DNA of 64,000 bases from the NCBI GenBank assembly GCA_010094045.1, contig ML986639.1, positions 124,001-188,000 of the forward strand, written 5' to 3'. A program made the translations under genes and the position numbers. The notes below the pieces were generated by a model. That model had not been told where the DNA came from. It made no database searches and was given only the letters and a program-made list of their open reading frames with translations. Of this stretch, positions 1 through 11,313 are shown one piece after another (position 1 is the first letter of the stretch; each line of letters opens with the position of its first letter). This stretch comes from Lojkania enalia. Lineage: Eukaryota > Ascomycota > Dothideomycetes > Pleosporales.

Positions 1-203
1 CAACTACCCTCGTAATAAACAATAAAACTAGAATTAGCCGGAAAATCTGGCTTGTTATCTTAAGAATATTAATATTGACACGCAAATCGTTTAATGTTTT
101 GATCTTTAACCCAAGGGAAAAGAATAGTAAACTGAGCTCCGAACGATGCCATCCACAGGGTTCAATAAACCAATTGCTATCAATGCATAGTTGATGACAT
201 CTA

Positions 204-1242
204 TCAAAAAACCATCTTCATCTTCAACTTGTCTCCCTCGACAATTTCGTTCTTCATTTCCAAGAGACGGTTGACGTCCCAATTGACGGAAACGTATCGG
301 CCAGACAACCAAGTCCGGCCCTCGGCTGTGAGCCAGACTATGCAGCCTCCAGCGAGTGGGGAGGTGTCCGTCCAAACTATTGAATATTAGCGTACTTTGT
401 TCGTTGGGCTATTGCCCTAAGAAGGATTAATTTACATGGCTCTAACTCTGGCTCCGTTTCACTTAGCTTTGTACGGACGCTTCCCGGATGGATACCGATC
501 ACATTCACGCCTTGATTGCCGTATTCATAGTGGATGAATTCGCCTAGACGGAGAAGAGCCAACTTTGAAATGGCATACGCAGATGCGCCTGGGAGTGTAC
601 CTATAGCACCTACATTTATTAGATATATAAAGTCTAAAGTATGGAGTCGTACCTACCAATACTGACGACATTTATAATGTCTACAATAGTGTTGTTCTTC
701 TGGGCCGTCTCCGCGAGTAAGGGGATGAAACGGTGCAAGAAGAGGAAAGCGCCATGTAGATTGACATCGAGTGTATCCCACCAATCTTTTGTGTCACAGT
801 CACTAAGTTTGACCCAGTCTGAATTTTTACCTGCGTTGTTGACTAGCACGTCAAGACGTCCTTCAGCCGCTCGAACGGAGTCAGCACAAGCCTTGACCAA
901 TTCCTCACTCTTGACATCGACCATGAATTTGTGGACACGGATAGAGGTATTAATAGCCTTGATCGATGCCTCGACCTCATCGAGTTCGCTGCTAGTTCGA
1001 GCACACAAAACAATGCTGGCGACAGAAGCATGTGCATACTGCAGCGCCACGTCACGTCCAATGCCGCGGCCAGCGCCGGTAACTAAAACGACCTTTCCAG
1101 GCTGAGAGAGAGAGACATTTACGGCTGGATTAATGGAAGGGTAGATGTCGCTGTGATGGTACTCTGATCCGCCAAGGAAGGACTGACCCGGAAGACCACT
1201 CTCCCCCACCTGTATCATCATAGATCTGCCTTCTGGAATCAT
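204..1242 (-). CDS. Short-chain dehydrogenase/reductase (classical SDR)
   Basis: An NAD(P)-dependent oxidoreductase of the classical SDR fold; substrate unknown. Exons on the minus strand are 1242-657, 609-436 and 376-204 (310 codons). The introns have GTAGGT...TAG and GTAAAT...TAG ends. Visible motifs are the dinucleotide loop TGAGRGIG, the NNAG strand motif, the serine region VVSIGAIG completed across the first intron, and the catalytic YAISK (YxxxK). The C-terminal part (WTDTSPLAGG, then WLTAEGRTWLSGRYVS) is typical of fungal SDRs. The start at 1242 (MIPEG) was chosen because family members start shortly before the SxYHxxxYPxI-like lead-in. An in-frame ATG at 1413 would add 57 residues with no family-like features and is more likely leader sequence. 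It is divergent from the prenyltransferase gene. Confidence 0.85.
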
Positions 1243-2113
1243 CTTTGAGTAACGGTAATATAATAGGATAGTAATAGAGACGTGTTCTAATGCAAGATTT
1301 GAAGTCAAGGTGCTTAGGAAGTGGACTCTGTCTGTTCTTCTGGAGTCTGGGAGAAAGATGGGGACTGGAAAGATTTTCGGGGCGTAGTTATATAATAGCA
1401 TATCTGCGGACATTATATTAGAGATTGTTAACTCCGCCCTCTTGTCTAATTAAGATGGAGGCCAGTTGTAGTCATCGTAGAACTCCAACGAGTCAGGTTA
1501 AACTGGTTCGACATGGGGTTAGTCCTGACCCGCGACAGCCAATAAGCACACTAATGGGATCAGCTATTCCAATTTTGATAGGCTATAGGATGCGGTTCTT
1601 CAGCTTTTGGAGCTCGCGAATCATGGAGTTAAGGAGAAGTTCACGGACGAGAGTCGTCCATGTCAAGGAATGGACAACTCGGCACTGTTCCACAAAAACA
1701 AAATCGGTAATTTATGACTTAAGTATAGTGACTATTGCAATGCTTGAGCTTTAACTCGGCCTTAACTCCGCATCATGTGGACATTAAATGGACGATGAAC
1801 GGACAAGTTTTTTATTGGTGTAGAGTTAGGATGCAGTCATATAATCACACAATCGTAGAATACCTAGGAGATTGTCAAAAACGATCCTAAAAGGAGGTTG
1901 ATTAAGGAAGGAAATTCTTAATCTTGTGTAAATTATGGAGTCCTCTTTGACCTAGACCTTAGCATTGTCGCTGGGTGGCCGAACAAGGCATAGCGTTCGC
2001 CAAGCCATTCCATCCCACTCCGATCACCCCGCAACCATCCATACAAGGTATACTCTGCCTCGTGCTCCTACATCCACCCTCTCTTGCTTACACCTGTAGT
2101 ATCTTGAGTCAAC
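1243..2113. other. Divergent intergenic region, no gene seen
   Basis: About 870 bp lie between the SDR and RAM2 starts, so both promoters should be here. A 109-codon open frame at 1425-1754 (+) has no recognisable motif and is not called. A pyrimidine-rich CATCC/CACCC stretch precedes the RAM2 start. Confidence 0.5.
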
Positions 2114-3161
2114 ATGCCGAAATTCTATCATGACGACCCTGAATGGGCAGACATTGAGCCTATTGCGCAAGAGGACGGCGGACCGCACCCGCTCGCCGCG
2201 ATCGCTTACACAGATGAGTATAGCGAAGCTATGGGGTTTCTGCGTGCGGTTATGGTGAATAATGAGTACAGCGAGAGGGTTCTAGGGCTTACAGAGCACA
2301 TCATCAAAATGAACGCTGCGCATTATACTGTTTGGTACGTTCCGCCTCGTTTCTGTTTGAGACGATGCAACGGGCAATAGCTGACTGCACTTCCCAGGCT
2401 GTATCGCGCCAAAGTTCTCGAGCAACTTGGCGCCGACCTCAGAAGGGAGATTGCCTGGCTAAATCCTACTGCCCTCAAACACCTCAAGAACTACCAGATT
2501 TGGAACCATCGCCAGACTATCATTGATAAGCTAGGCTCTCCGGAGGGCGAGTCGGAGTTTATTTCGACTATGCTTGAGCAGGATTCGAAGAATTATCATG
2601 TCTGGAGCTATCGCCAGTGGCTCGTGCAGCGTTTTGATCTCTATACCGATGAGGAGTTGAAATGGACAGAGAATATGATTGAGGAGGATGTGAGGAATAA
2701 CTCAGCGTGGAACCACAGGTTCTATCTTGTGGTTGGCAAGAAAGATGGGCAAGCTGTGCCGGAGGATGCTGTACAAAGAGAGCTTGAGCACGTCTCTCAA
2801 TTGATTAGGGTGGTTTGACAATGAACGCTAACGAGGTCAAAGGTATGCCAAAGCAGCCATCCGTAAAGCACCGCAAAACCAAAGTCCATGGAACTACCTC
2901 CGTGGCATCCTCCGTCATAACAAACTCCCCATTGCTATGATTAAGGGATTCGCTCTTGAGTTTGCAGATGTAGAGAAACCGGATGACGTGTACTCTAGTC
3001 ATGCCTTGGATACGCTTGTGGATATCTACGCTGAGGAGGAGGACAAGAAGGAAGAGGCGAAGAAGGCTCTAGAGCTCTTAGCGACGAGGTATGATCCGAT
3101 TAGAAAGCAGTATTGGAATTATAGGAAGGGTTTGCTGGGGCAGACTAGTGCGATGGCATAG
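2114..3161 (+). CDS. RAM2: Protein farnesyltransferase/geranylgeranyltransferase I alpha subunit
   Basis: The common alpha subunit of the two CaaX prenyltransferases; it pairs with a farnesyl- or geranylgeranyltransferase beta subunit to lipidate Ras/Rho-type proteins and a-factor-like pheromones in the cytosol. Exons are 2114-2334, 2398-2787 and 2843-3161 (309 codons). PPTA tetratricopeptide-like repeats are clear: NYQIWNHRQ, NYHVWSYRQW, NNSAWNHRFY, NQSPWNYLRG and KQYWNYRKG. Intron 1 is a normal GT-AG intron. The second (2788-2842) only restores the frame if it starts with GC (GA|GCACGT) and ends CAAAG, giving RELEYAKAAI across the junction; a CTAAC branch site sits 11 nt before the acceptor. 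Length agrees with fungal Ram2. The first ATG lies right after a pyrimidine-rich leader. Confidence 0.93.
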
Positions 3162-3910
3162 AAAAAGTGCGTGGGATTTCATAAATGTTCAATGATACCC
3201 GAGCGGCGTTGTCGGAAAAGGATATATGCGTGAAAATATGGTTTAGGTTTAGAAATGTATTGTTCAATCGACCCTCCTTTGGCACAGTAAAGGAGGAGCT
3301 TTCATATGTGGAATCGGTTCTGCAGTATATCAGATGCCATATTCCACTTACTATTGGCCTGTCATAGGCTATGACGGAAGGAATGGGAATGTCCACCATC
3401 CTAAAGAAGAAATTATTTATTTTCACAAGCATTGGACGCTAAACAGGATGGATCTTGCATTTACCAACCACAATAAAATTGAAATCTCCGCCCCGCTCCC
3501 TAATTCCGCATTATTATCTATCTTCATGATTCACCTCACAGGGAAGTAAATCCGGTGCAGCGAATAAACTTCCCCATTCTCCCATTGTCGTCACTAGGGC
3601 GCGCCAAGCGATAAGATTAGCAATGCAGGGGCGGTGACTGATAGCAGAATTCCTAGTACATAAACCCCGTCCGTTGATAGCCGGTCTCGACGTCAACAAA
3701 CCACGATTCCGACCCAACTTACGCCCAATTGGGAAACTCGAGATAGAAAATTATAGGGTAATAGATACTACATACCCCGACTTTAGGCAGGGCTGTAGGT
3801 ATATTATATCTGCACCGAGGCCTGCCCTGCGAATTTCCTCGATCAACTTTTTCGTCTAAATTCGTATCTAATTTTTTAAGAAGTAGAGGGAGATTAAAAA
3901 TTGTGTAAAA
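3162..3910. other. Intergenic, nothing recognised
   Basis: It contains the 3' end of RAM2 and the promoter of the dehydratase. Several short open frames on both strands lack family motifs and overlap each other; none is called. Confidence 0.4.
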
Positions 3911-5190
3911 ATGACCGTTAAAGAAAGCCTTATCTCCTCTCGAGAGCAGCAGAAGCCTTGGATTGAGACGCCGTTAAAAGAATCCTATGCGCTCTCTCAA
4001 GCTGCGGGATGGTATGGTCTTCTCCTTTCCCTCCCTCCTCGTACGCCTTTTCTATGTCCTATCACACTATGTCTTCCGATCAAATTATTCAACCCCGTCC
4101 ACTGAGTGTGGAAGTATGTAATTCTAAATCGTAGAAGCAGAGTCTTCCTCAAACTCGAAAACCTACAGCCATCCGGCTCCTTCAAGTCTCGGTAATATTT
4201 CTCCACGCACAGCTTTTTGGATCTGTTGGAGCTGATGTGGATACAGGGGTATTGGAAACTACATTCTTCGCCGCCTTGAAGAGCTTCCTCATGACAATGA
4301 AACGATGCCGCACATCTTCAGCTCCAGTGGTGGTAACGCAGGACTCGCTGCTGTCCATGCTTCACGAACGTTGGGGCTGCCGTGCACAGTGGTCGTTCCC
4401 ATGTCGACGAAACCGCTCATGGTCGAGAAGTTGAAGGCAGCGGGTGCGCATGAGGTTGTGCAAAGGGGCGCTACTTGGCAGGATGCGGACTCCTATCTTA
4501 GGAAGGAGGTTATGGCTAAGGTATGTCAAGCCCGCGTTCCTGCTTCCTAAAGATTATGTCTGTTGCTCGGAGATGGGACTGATTGTAAGGTAGGCTGGCA
4601 GTGGAGCTATTTACGCACCACCCTTCGACCACCCTGATATTTGGACCGGCAACAGCACTGTCCTACACGAGATCGCCTCCCAGACCCCTGGTGGTGACCC
4701 AGGCATCGTCATCTGCTCAGTTGGTGGGGGTGGTCTGCTCAACGGCGTATGTCAGGGCCTGGAAACCTTGAACAATTCTTCAACAACTGTCCTAGCTGTC
4801 GAGACGTCTGGCGCCGCGTCATTGAACGCTGCTATCCAAGCAGGCGAACTGGTAACATTGCCCGGCATCACTTCCCAGGCGACTTCCCTGGGAGCAGTCC
4901 GCGTCACCCAGCGCTCTCTTGATTATGCGCTACGATCGAATGTTAAATCCGTCGTTCTCTCCGACGCCGAGGCTGCGATGGGATGTTGGCGGCTGGCGGA
5001 CGATGAAAGGTTGATGGTAGAGATGGCATGCGGTGTTAATGTTGCAATGTGTTACGACGGACGGTTGGAGAAGGTTTTGGGTAGGGAAGTGAGGAAAGAG
5101 GATAAGATCGTCATTGTGCTCTGTGGTGGGAGCAATGTGACATTTGACATGCTGGCAAAGTGGAAGGCTGAATTTGTCAATGGGGCATAA
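3911..5190 (+). CDS. L-serine/L-threonine dehydratase (PLP-dependent)
   Basis: Fold-type II PLP enzyme that deaminates serine to pyruvate (and threonine to 2-oxobutyrate), similar to yeast CHA1/SDL1 catabolic dehydratases. Exons are 3911-4011, 4138-4191, 4247-4520 and 4594-5190 (341 codons). The PLP lysine lies in PSGSFKSRGIGN, completed across intron 2. The phosphate and substrate loops are SSSGGNAG and SVGGGGLLNGV, and the C-terminal CGGSNV motif is present. Intron 1 needs an AAG acceptor (4137) to give AAGCRVFLKLEN, the family consensus; the alternative CAG two codons on would create a stop. No regulatory ACT domain is present, as expected for the catabolic type. It converges on the lactate dehydrogenase gene, which also handles pyruvate. 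Confidence 0.9.
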
Positions 5191-5687
5191 AAGGATTTAT
5201 TTGGTCTTGGATCATTGGTGAGAATTCTTTCTGTTATAGACTAGGTTTTCTGGGTTTAAACGGGCTACTATCCTTGTAGCTGGAACTCTTTTCAAGAAAC
5301 TGATATACCGCTACTACTTAGTAAGATATAAGTACAGATCTTAGAATAATTGCTCATAAAACTTTATGGCAATCAAAGTCAGCTTTGAGCAGATTATACT
5401 TTTGTCGGCTCAGGAAATAAGTCCATAAGACCTTCGAATCCGTCCCCGTTCGCAGCCAGGCTTCTGTCATAACAGCATATGTTTAGAGTGCATTTGAAAA
5501 TCGTAATTCTACTTTGAGCGTCTATATAGGCTAATACAATTAATCCCTCTGAGCCATACTGTTTTAGAAAGAAATATGAGAAAAACATGCATTGTAGCTA
5601 CTCATTCCATCAACCCAAAATTCTAAAGGAATGGGGATCCTTGGCCAAACTGTCGCAAATGGTCGGTCATGATGGATTGAACTTTTC
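5191..5687. other. Convergent intergenic region
   Basis: The 3' regions of the dehydratase (+) and lactate dehydrogenase (-) face each other here. The sequence is AT-rich, with no gene, repeat or structure that I can support. Confidence 0.4.
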
Positions 5688-6967
5688 TTAGGCACCTTTA
5701 TCCTTCTCGAGGGCCTTTGCCAACTCCTGATCAGCCTCCAACTCCTTTTCTGCCCCCTCAATGACAGCCCTCAATCCATTCGCACAATCCTCCAATTCCC
5801 TCTTCTCCCTCTCGTCGAGCTCAATCGGCATTACCCTTGTAATCCCCTTCCGACCAATGATAGCCGGCATACTCAAACAACATCCAAGCTCCGGCTGGTA
5901 GAACGAGAGGGGCCGAACAGTCAGCTGGTCGTACATGATATATTTACAGATGCTTGCCGCCATGTTTCCTATGCCATACGCCGTGCAGCCTTTTGCCGCG
6001 ATGATAGAACCTGCGGCACCGCGCGTGTGAGATGCAATCTCTGCTCGGAATGTGGGGTCGGTGGAGGATGGAAGTGCCATGGAGAGGGGTGTTACGCCAA
6101 TAGTAGCGGAAGACCAGGCAATCTATATGCCATGAGTGCCCTATTCATTTCATTGGATATTGCGATAAAGATTCATTGAAATTGCAAGAGGAAAAAGAAA
6201 CAGTTCTTACGAATTGACTGTCCCCATGCTCGCCGAGTACATAGGCCATTATGGAACTTGGACTAACATCTGCCTTAGTGGCAAGGATGCCTCGTAGACG
6301 GGCGGAATCGAGACTGGTACCTGTTCCGATGACTTGGGATTCGGGAAGGCCGGAGAGTTTGCGGGCAAAGTAGGTTAGAATGTCAACGGGATTGGCTACC
6401 AAGAGAAGAATAGTGTGAGGGGAAATGGGCTGCATGGCGCTGAAGATTGATGAGAGGATATGCAGGTTCCGAGATAAGAGAGAGAGACGGGATTCACCTG
6501 GTATGCGTTAGCTTCATATCTTTCGGTGGAGACATTACTCTAGACAAATGAAATATACAAGGAAATGGGCGTGGTTTGGAATTAAAATCTATGAGAGATA
6601 AGAAATCCGGATAGGCCGACTTGAAATGCCTACCTGGCTTCTGCTTCGCGCCAGCCGTAATGACGACAATATCGGCCTGTCCCGCATCCTTATGTGTCCC
6701 AGCTCTTACTCTCGTTCCCGTGTTTCCACGATAGGTCGCATCGCTGAGATCCCTCACCTGCGCTTCCAGCAGGGCTGTCTTTGGGTCTACAAGGATGACT
6801 TCGCTGCAGACGGGATTGAGAATCAGAGTGTATGCGAGCGTGGAGCCAACGTCGCCGCAGCCTAGAATGGCAATGCTTGTTTTGAGTTTCTGTTCTGGCA
6901 TGTTTGTGTGCTGATTGGCGTCGCCTTCGTTGGGGTGGAGGTGTGTTTGGGTGGTTTGGTTAGACAT
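5688..6967 (-). CDS. L-lactate dehydrogenase (NAD-dependent)
   Basis: Interconverts pyruvate and L-lactate with NADH in the cytosol. Minus-strand exons are 6967-6634, 6497-6211 and 6122-5688 (351 codons). The Rossmann loop GCGDVGS is at residues 36-42. The specificity loop reads AGAKQKPGESR, completed across intron 1: the glutamine (Q102 in the classic numbering) marks a lactate rather than a malate dehydrogenase, which would have arginine there. The catalytic pair is visible as LDSARLR (Asp/Arg) and GEHGDSQ (His about 202). Introns are 6498-6633 and 6123-6210, both GT-AG. A hydrophilic N-terminal extension of about 30 residues before the first strand has no clear targeting signal. Soluble NAD-LDH is patchily distributed among ascomycetes. 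Confidence 0.9.
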
Positions 6968-7576
6968 TGCGAGGTTGGGGAGTACGGAAGGTACAGCTGT
7001 GGCGGTGCCTGCAGAACGACTCCACAGTTTCCAAGGTTGAAAAGTCTTGGTTTCTTGGAACCCAGTTAGCTATAAGATAATGATAAGTTACGGAAGTCCT
7101 TGTAAGGTCACGGTATAATATAGAGGTGATTGTCGATTATAAAAAGTTCATGAAAGCCACTATTCATACTACTTCAACCATACGGCCTCAGCAAAAGGAC
7201 ACATGCTGAATCCGCCGCCAAGACAAAACAGCCAGTCATGGCGTGACGCTCAGACGACTTCTTGCTTGCTGAGCCCCCTTCATCGTGATCATGAAAAGTA
7301 TATCGAAAGAGAGACATGTTTATTAGATACAGAACCTCACGAAGATCACACCTAAGTAAGGCGGTGATAACGTAATACGATATGTCCCGTGACTCGTCTC
7401 GCATATATAATATCCCCATACTATAGTAGTACTAGGTTATTATGCGGTTGCCGGGAGTCGTCCATGCCGCGATGGAATGTGGGGAGGGCGTTGTGTTGAA
7501 GGAATATTGACCGAGAACGATCCGTTGCATCATTAGCAATTTTAGCTTAATGTCAAATTAGCCTATCCCATACCTT
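6968..7576. other. Intergenic, LDH promoter side
   Basis: Upstream of the LDH start. No convincing coding region; one 81-codon minus-strand frame (7174-7419) has no motif. A stretch with several TATA-like blocks (around 7110-7130 and 7390-7430) is compatible with promoter sequence. Confidence 0.3.
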
Positions 7577-8460
7577 TCAGGGCCCTTGAGCAATATCCCG
7601 ATTCATTATATGGCTACTCGAAGAGCCCAATGTACGTGTGCTGGCTACTGTCGTCCGTATCAAGCTAATCAGGGCCGTACGGTGTTTAGCAAGCTGCTTC
7701 TGCGCGGCTGTAAGTTGACTCTGAAGAGATATTATCGCAACCTCAGAGGCTATGCCTGAGACCCTGCCCGAGGCTCTGAGCTTCTCTAATTGCTTCTCGA
7801 GTGCTCCGAGCTGCTTCTTAAGGGCTTGGCACTGCAACTTCGCTGATGTGAGTTCGTCGCTATTGTTCTGCTTTAGGACAGTAGCTGCCCCTGGAGAGTC
7901 TAAGTCTGATTCTTGAGGATCTGAATCTGGTCCTCGAGAGCCTGGCAATACTGTGACTCAGACTCGAGTTGCTGCTTCAAGTTGGGACACTCATCATCCC
8001 GCTCCATCAAATCGCACATGACTCGCTGCTTGTGCAGGAGCGTGGCATTGATCTCTTGTGTGGCATCATGAAAGGCAGCCAAGTTGATACTATAGACCGC
8101 ATCTTCGAAAAAATCAAATTGAAGATCCTTAACATATACACTGAACTGTCCAAAGTTCTCGTTGACCGCATCTGTGAGATCATTCACGTGATGGGCCACC
8201 TCCTGAAGGTATTGGTTAGGCTATGGTAGGTTACCTGCCCCTAGGATCGTCGAATTTTCCTGGATAGGCCGAGCTATGCCAGTGTGGCTTGAGGAAGAGC
8301 TATCCGGTGAGAGCGACAAAACAGTCAAAGCTCCATTGACAGGGGAGTTGTGGCTGTTATGGTAGTTGGTGGTGCGTCGCTCGCGTATGGCATAGGGCTC
8401 GGTCCGGATGAAGCGGCTCCCATTGTAGTTGATGAAGAGTGACCGGCTATAAGGAGACAT
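7577..8460 (-). pseudogene. Broken coiled-coil protein gene
   Basis: One minus-strand reading frame starts with ATG at 8460 (MSPYSRSLFIN), meets a TAG at 8221-8223 and continues in the same frame to 7900. It has a helical NENFGQFSVYVKDLQFD segment and then heptad-rich NLKQQLESESQYCQALEDQI. A second frame takes over (about 7925-7577) with equally strong heptads, such as KKQLGALEKQLEKLRAS and LQSQLTAAQKQLAKHRTAL. Both stops reached in the first frame are TAG, compatible with CAG-to-TAG changes. No GT-AG intron joins the two coiled-coil parts in frame, so I call nonsense plus frameshift. Function is unknown. An unspotted intron pair or a sequencing indel is the alternative. Confidence 0.5.
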
Positions 8461-8990
8461 ACTGCAGATTGGCTAGCTGATTTGGTTCAGCATAAGTATG
8501 AGGATATGGTAACATTTAAGACTTACTGAGGGTGTTTTAGGGAGGGACCTTTTGACATGAATATCTCTATGGAGGACCCTAGGATCAGAGCTGAGTGCTT
8601 GCGCCGACTAAATATGGAACTATGTGTTAGCTCCAATCACTCCGTGAGGCATTGGGGAGAAATTGATCGAGGTAACTCACTGCAAGAGCTTCAGATTTTC
8701 TTTTGGGTAGTAGTCGAGAACGGGCACTAAAGACTTAAGGTGCTAGATTTGTGCAAGACTAAGGTAATGAAAAGGAATGGCCAATACTAAACCGATGGGG
8801 GGCTATTATATATTGCTAGGCTGGGCATATGCCCTATGCGGCGTACTCTGTTCCTTATTATCGGTTGGTGATCGGGAATGAGATACATTGAATTCGCCTC
8901 CCCAAGTGCAGGCTCAATGACTGAAAGAGGCACCTATTAATAACCACTACGTCACGGCCGCGACAGATACAGCTCCCGAAGGAAATGAAT
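8461..8990. other. Intergenic, nothing recognised
   Basis: No open frame with recognisable motifs. It separates the broken coiled-coil gene from the 3' end of the dipeptidase. Confidence 0.3.
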
Positions 8991-10493
8991 TCAAGTAAGC
9001 CATGGGTTTTGCAAATCATCTTCCAAAGGTAGTGTTCTGGCTTGCAGTTTGGCCGCCACTTGGTCTGCTTCTTTCCATACTCTTAGCAGATTACGACCCA
9101 CTACTTTTGCGGCGTCTTCGTCGCTCACCCCTTGTCGAAGAAGTTCAGCTACCAAATCCGGGAACTTTGAGACGTCTTCGAGGCCGACGGGTGTCGAGTC
9201 AATTCCATCATAATCGGTTCCGATGCCCACATAGTCATATCCAATAAGCTCCCCCACGTACTTGATATGTTGAACCACCTGATTTAATGTGGCATTCGGG
9301 GGGTATGTGTCTGGTAGACCAGACGGAGAATCACCGGGAACGCAAGAGATAAATCCAGGGCTGAAGTTGATCATCACAATGGACTCTCTCTGCTTTACAA
9401 ATTGGAGTATATCATCAGGGACATTCCGGGGATGAGGACAAATGGCGTAGGCGGAGCTGTGACTGAAGATTGGGGGTGCTAAGCTGCCATTCCAGTCGCC
9501 ATCTTCGTTACCTACGAGGACATCTTTCATGGTTTCTTTGCTCACATGAGCAAGATCGACAAGCATACCCATTCGATTCATTTCCTTCACTAGTTCGCGG
9601 CCTGCAGGACTTAGGCCATGCCAATACGGTTTGGCCACACGGGCTTCGTATCTAGGCCCGGATTCGAGCGCGGAGTCTGCAAACTTGTTGTGACAGTTCC
9701 ATGTGAGAGTAGCATATCGAACGCCTAATTGGTGATATAGGCGAAGAGTAGAGATGGAGTTGCCGATTTGGTGGAGACCCTCAATGGCCACGGGAGAAAT
9801 CAGACGACCATTTTCGAATGCTTTCAATGCTTCTGAGCTATTAGTTGATGGAGAGAAATATTTAGGGTAGCTCAGACTGAGACGTCTAAAAAGGTCAAGC
9901 TGATCAAGGGTTGCCCGTACGACTGGACCGATTAACTTTGAACGAAATCCAATCATTCTCCAATAGATGCTTACTCTCAGAGTAGTTCTCATCTGCAAAA
10001 TCGGTTCCGTTGCCCATGGGACATGGCATGAAGGCACTCCAAAAAGCGCCGCCCTGCATGCCTTGTTCTAATCTAGGAAGATCGACATGCTGGGGAAAGC
10101 CACCATTTTCGAATTTGTCTTTAAAGTCGGCATCGTAGATATGGTTCATATACTTCCCTCGGATGAAGATCATTAAATCATTATGTCCATCTTTCCTAAA
10201 GCTTCAGCATAGTGCTAAAGACCACCGCGATGTAACATACCGATTAATGGGTTCTCTCTTAGAATCTTGACAGCTCTTTGTTCTATTGTTAGGCCGTGTC
10301 TACATCCACGGTCTGGCCAAATGTTAGGAAAAGATGGAGAATTGCGCCACGAGATTGAAAGAAGTACAAGGGAAGGTATTAATGCAATGAGGACGCGGTG
10401 TAGGATAGAGAGACGTTGAGGTCGGCGGTCAGGGAACCACATTGGCTTAGGGTGTTGTTTATTTGGTTGATCTTGAGACAACTTGTCCATCAT
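8991..10493 (-). CDS. Membrane dipeptidase, peptidase family M19
   Basis: A zinc dipeptidase of the renal-dipeptidase family that hydrolyses dipeptides outside the cytosol. Minus-strand exons are 10493-10241, 10190-9975 and 9922-8991 (466 codons). A signal-anchor helix lies near residues 30-50 (HRVLIALIPSLVLLSISW), after a proline/arginine-rich cytosolic tail. The metal-binding DGHND (residues 85-89) is created by splicing intron 1. Further expected ligands are the Glu in VAIEGLHQIG and the His residues in LVDLAHVSK and FSHSSAYA; GTDYDGID matches the conserved Asp region. Introns 10191-10240 and 9923-9974 are GT-AG. Two ATGs in tandem start the protein. It is divergent from ILM1, with only 228 bp between starts. 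Confidence 0.92.
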
Positions 10494-10721
10494 TTGAGGA
10501 GGAAATGCGGCGACTAAACCCCCCTTAGTCGAAGGGTTGAAGGGATGTGACAGCGGACGATAACGGACGTGATAGGTTCCTTACAAATCAGCGCTTGGCG
10601 CGTAGAGCTTCGGAAACTTGAGAACTCCGACACTTAAACCCCGAACTAGCACCACACGAAGCTCGTTTGACATTCACAGTACTAGCTAAAGCCTGCATTT
10701 GCATTCAAGTGTACAGCACCA

Positions 10722-11313
10722 ATGGCTCTCATATCGGCGTACACTCTAATACGCTGCATCTCGCTCTTCCATCTCACCCTCGCTACAATGTTTTTGAAGA
10801 ATCCAAAGTTAATCGCCGACCAAAATGTCGTATTCCTCTTGGGCGAGTCAATGCAACTGGCAAGTACCCTATGGGTCCCTCCGCAGCTTCATTCACAAGC
10901 ATTTGTCTCTAACGCCTCCCTAGCCGACCCCTCGCGAGTTCAACAAGCCCTCAGCTGCCACAGCATTCATCGCCCTGCTCTTTGCATTCATTGGTCTATC
11001 AGATCTTACTGCTCTTTCTATGTCCGATGAAGTAATAGAATCATACTGGGGCACGCAGACGCCTGTCCGGCTCACCTTTCTGTTCCTTGTGACCGGATAC
11101 ACCTATATCTTCAAAGAGGGAGGCTTATTCGTTGAGAGGGGCCGAGAACATAGGTTTGGTGCCGGCAATGACTTGAAGAATAGCATTGTCTTTACATGGG
11201 CCTTTCTGGAGTTAGCGACTTGGTTCTGGGTCTTCGTCACTTTGCGTGACGAGCGGCGGCAGCGAGCCATGCGGCTTATTGAGCAGAGAAAGGCCGAGCA
11301 CAATTCCTTATAA
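10722..11313 (+). CDS. ILM1: Ilm1-family membrane protein
   Basis: Homolog of yeast Ilm1 (increased loss of mitochondrial DNA 1), a small multi-pass ER membrane protein whose exact role is unsettled. Exons are 10722-10859 and 10924-11313 (175 codons). The start MALISAYTLIRCISLFH, the NPKLIADQNVVFLLGESMQ block and the second half (FIALLFAFIGLSDLTALS, WGTQTPVRLTFLF, GYTYIFKEGG) match the family in order. About four hydrophobic helices are present, followed by a charged tail. The intron begins GCAAGT and ends TCCCTAG, with a CTAAC branch site; joining here gives MQL|PTPREFNKPSAATAF. A GT-AG alternative (10864 to about 10955) keeps the frame but deletes the FNKPS segment and uses a weak GTACCC donor. 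Confidence 0.82.

Noticed and set aside
641..1105. 154-codon plus-strand frame opposite the SDR
   Set aside because: Antisense shadow of a well-supported gene; no motif.
634..1413. N-terminal extension of the SDR from the ATG at 1413
   Set aside because: The extra 57 residues have no SDR character, and family members start close to the MIPEG position.
1425..1754. 109-codon plus-strand frame
   Set aside because: No recognisable domain; intergenic composition.
10864..10955. GT-AG alternative intron for ILM1
   Set aside because: In phase, but it has a weak GTACCC donor and removes the FNKPS segment expected in the family.
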